In this document: positions 12,692-12,763 of the stretch, piece by piece
Layout of the letters: every line of letters starts with the position of its first letter
Numbering within the stretch: position 1 is the first letter of the stretch
Origin: Actinomycetota bacterium
GTDB taxonomy: Bacteria > Actinomycetota > Acidimicrobiia > Acidimicrobiales > Ilumatobacteraceae
Direction of reading: 5' to 3'
NCBI GenBank assembly: GCA_005789925.1
Contig: SXWG01000001.1
Span: 1-12,763, forward strand
DNA length: 12,763 bases
Position numbers and translations under genes: made by a program
Notes under the pieces: model-generated
Databases searched by the model: none
Told to the model about the DNA's origin: nothing
Seen by the model: the letters and a program-made list of their open reading frames with translations, nothing else

Positions 12692-12763
12692 ATGAAGTAC
12701 TTCGTCACCGGTGCTGCCGGTTTCATCGGCTCCAACTACGTGCGTCATGTCCTGGCGACCACG
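12692..12763 (+). CDS. rmlB: dTDP-glucose 4,6-dehydratase-like SDR protein (partial, N-terminus)
   Basis: Only the first 24 codons are present before the window ends. They encode KYFVTGAAGFIGSNYVRHVL, the nucleotide-binding opening of an extended short-chain dehydrogenase with the GxxGFIG loop, and the GFIGSNYVRH form is typical of dTDP-glucose 4,6-dehydratase (RmlB). The ATG lies one base after the preceding stop, and GAGGA (12681-12685) is a good Shine-Dalgarno 6 bases upstream. With rmlA and an epimerase beside it, RmlB is the best call, but another sugar-nucleotide SDR such as UDP-glucose 4-epimerase would look similar over so few residues. Confidence 0.75.
   Translation, partial: MKYFVTGAAGFIGSNYVRHVLATT

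Noticed and set aside
1..12763. CRISPR arrays, insertion sequences, prophage genes, riboswitches, defence systems
   Set aside because: No spaced direct repeats, transposase or integrase motifs, terminal inverted repeats, or long structured leaders were seen. All sizeable frames are assigned to known families or are shadows.

Overview
The window looks like chromosomal core sequence from a moderately high-GC actinobacterium, possibly of the class Acidimicrobiia; the class is inference only. The evidence is the gene order ftsK - rimO - pgsA - cinA, a CarD/CdnL-type RNA polymerase-binding protein that aligns position by position with the mycobacterial protein as I remember it, frequent GTG starts, and several genes whose start codon lies 7-9 bases after a TANNNT -10 box with no Shine-Dalgarno (leaderless genes, common in Actinobacteria). 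I see no insertion sequence, phage gene, CRISPR array or toxin-antitoxin pair. Gene packing is tight and no stretch over about 115 bases lacks a gene.

Layout. (1) Bases 2-4180, plus strand: the last 36 codons of ftsK, an SMP-30/gluconolactonase-type hydrolase, rimO, pgsA and cinA, with 4-5 base overlaps or gaps from rimO onward. (2) Bases 4199-5395, minus strand: an unusual transcription factor with two TetR-type DNA-binding domains in one chain, convergent with cinA. (3) Bases 5438-5511: tRNA-Arg(UCU), followed by carD and a beta-hydroxyacid dehydrogenase on the plus strand. (4) Bases 7045-8259, minus strand: a class III PLP aminotransferase whose stop codon abuts that of the dehydrogenase. 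(5) Bases 8260-8370: a compact divergent control region holding a perfect 15-bp Zur/Fur-type palindrome. (6) Bases 8371-10950: a zinc-type ABC importer, znuA-znuB-znuC, with overlapping genes. (7) Bases 10998-12763: a nucleotide-sugar cluster of long-form glucose-1-phosphate thymidylyltransferase (rmlA type), a divergent rmlC-like epimerase and the first 24 codons of an rmlB-like dehydratase.

How the parts work together. The first block serves chromosome segregation, ribosome modification, phospholipid synthesis and pyridine-nucleotide repair. The palindrome very likely lets a zinc-sensing Fur-family repressor shut off znuABC; ZnuA carries a His/Asp/Glu-rich loop and ZnuB a His-rich tail, both suited to metal capture. 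The last cluster makes dTDP-glucose and dTDP-4-keto-6-deoxy sugars for surface polysaccharide or glycosylation.

I did not find a wholly new system. The least ordinary items are the double-TetR regulator, the recurring leaderless promoter pattern, the ZnuB His tail that doubles as the ribosome-binding site and start of znuC, and an RmlC-like epimerase lacking two usual substrate-binding residues.
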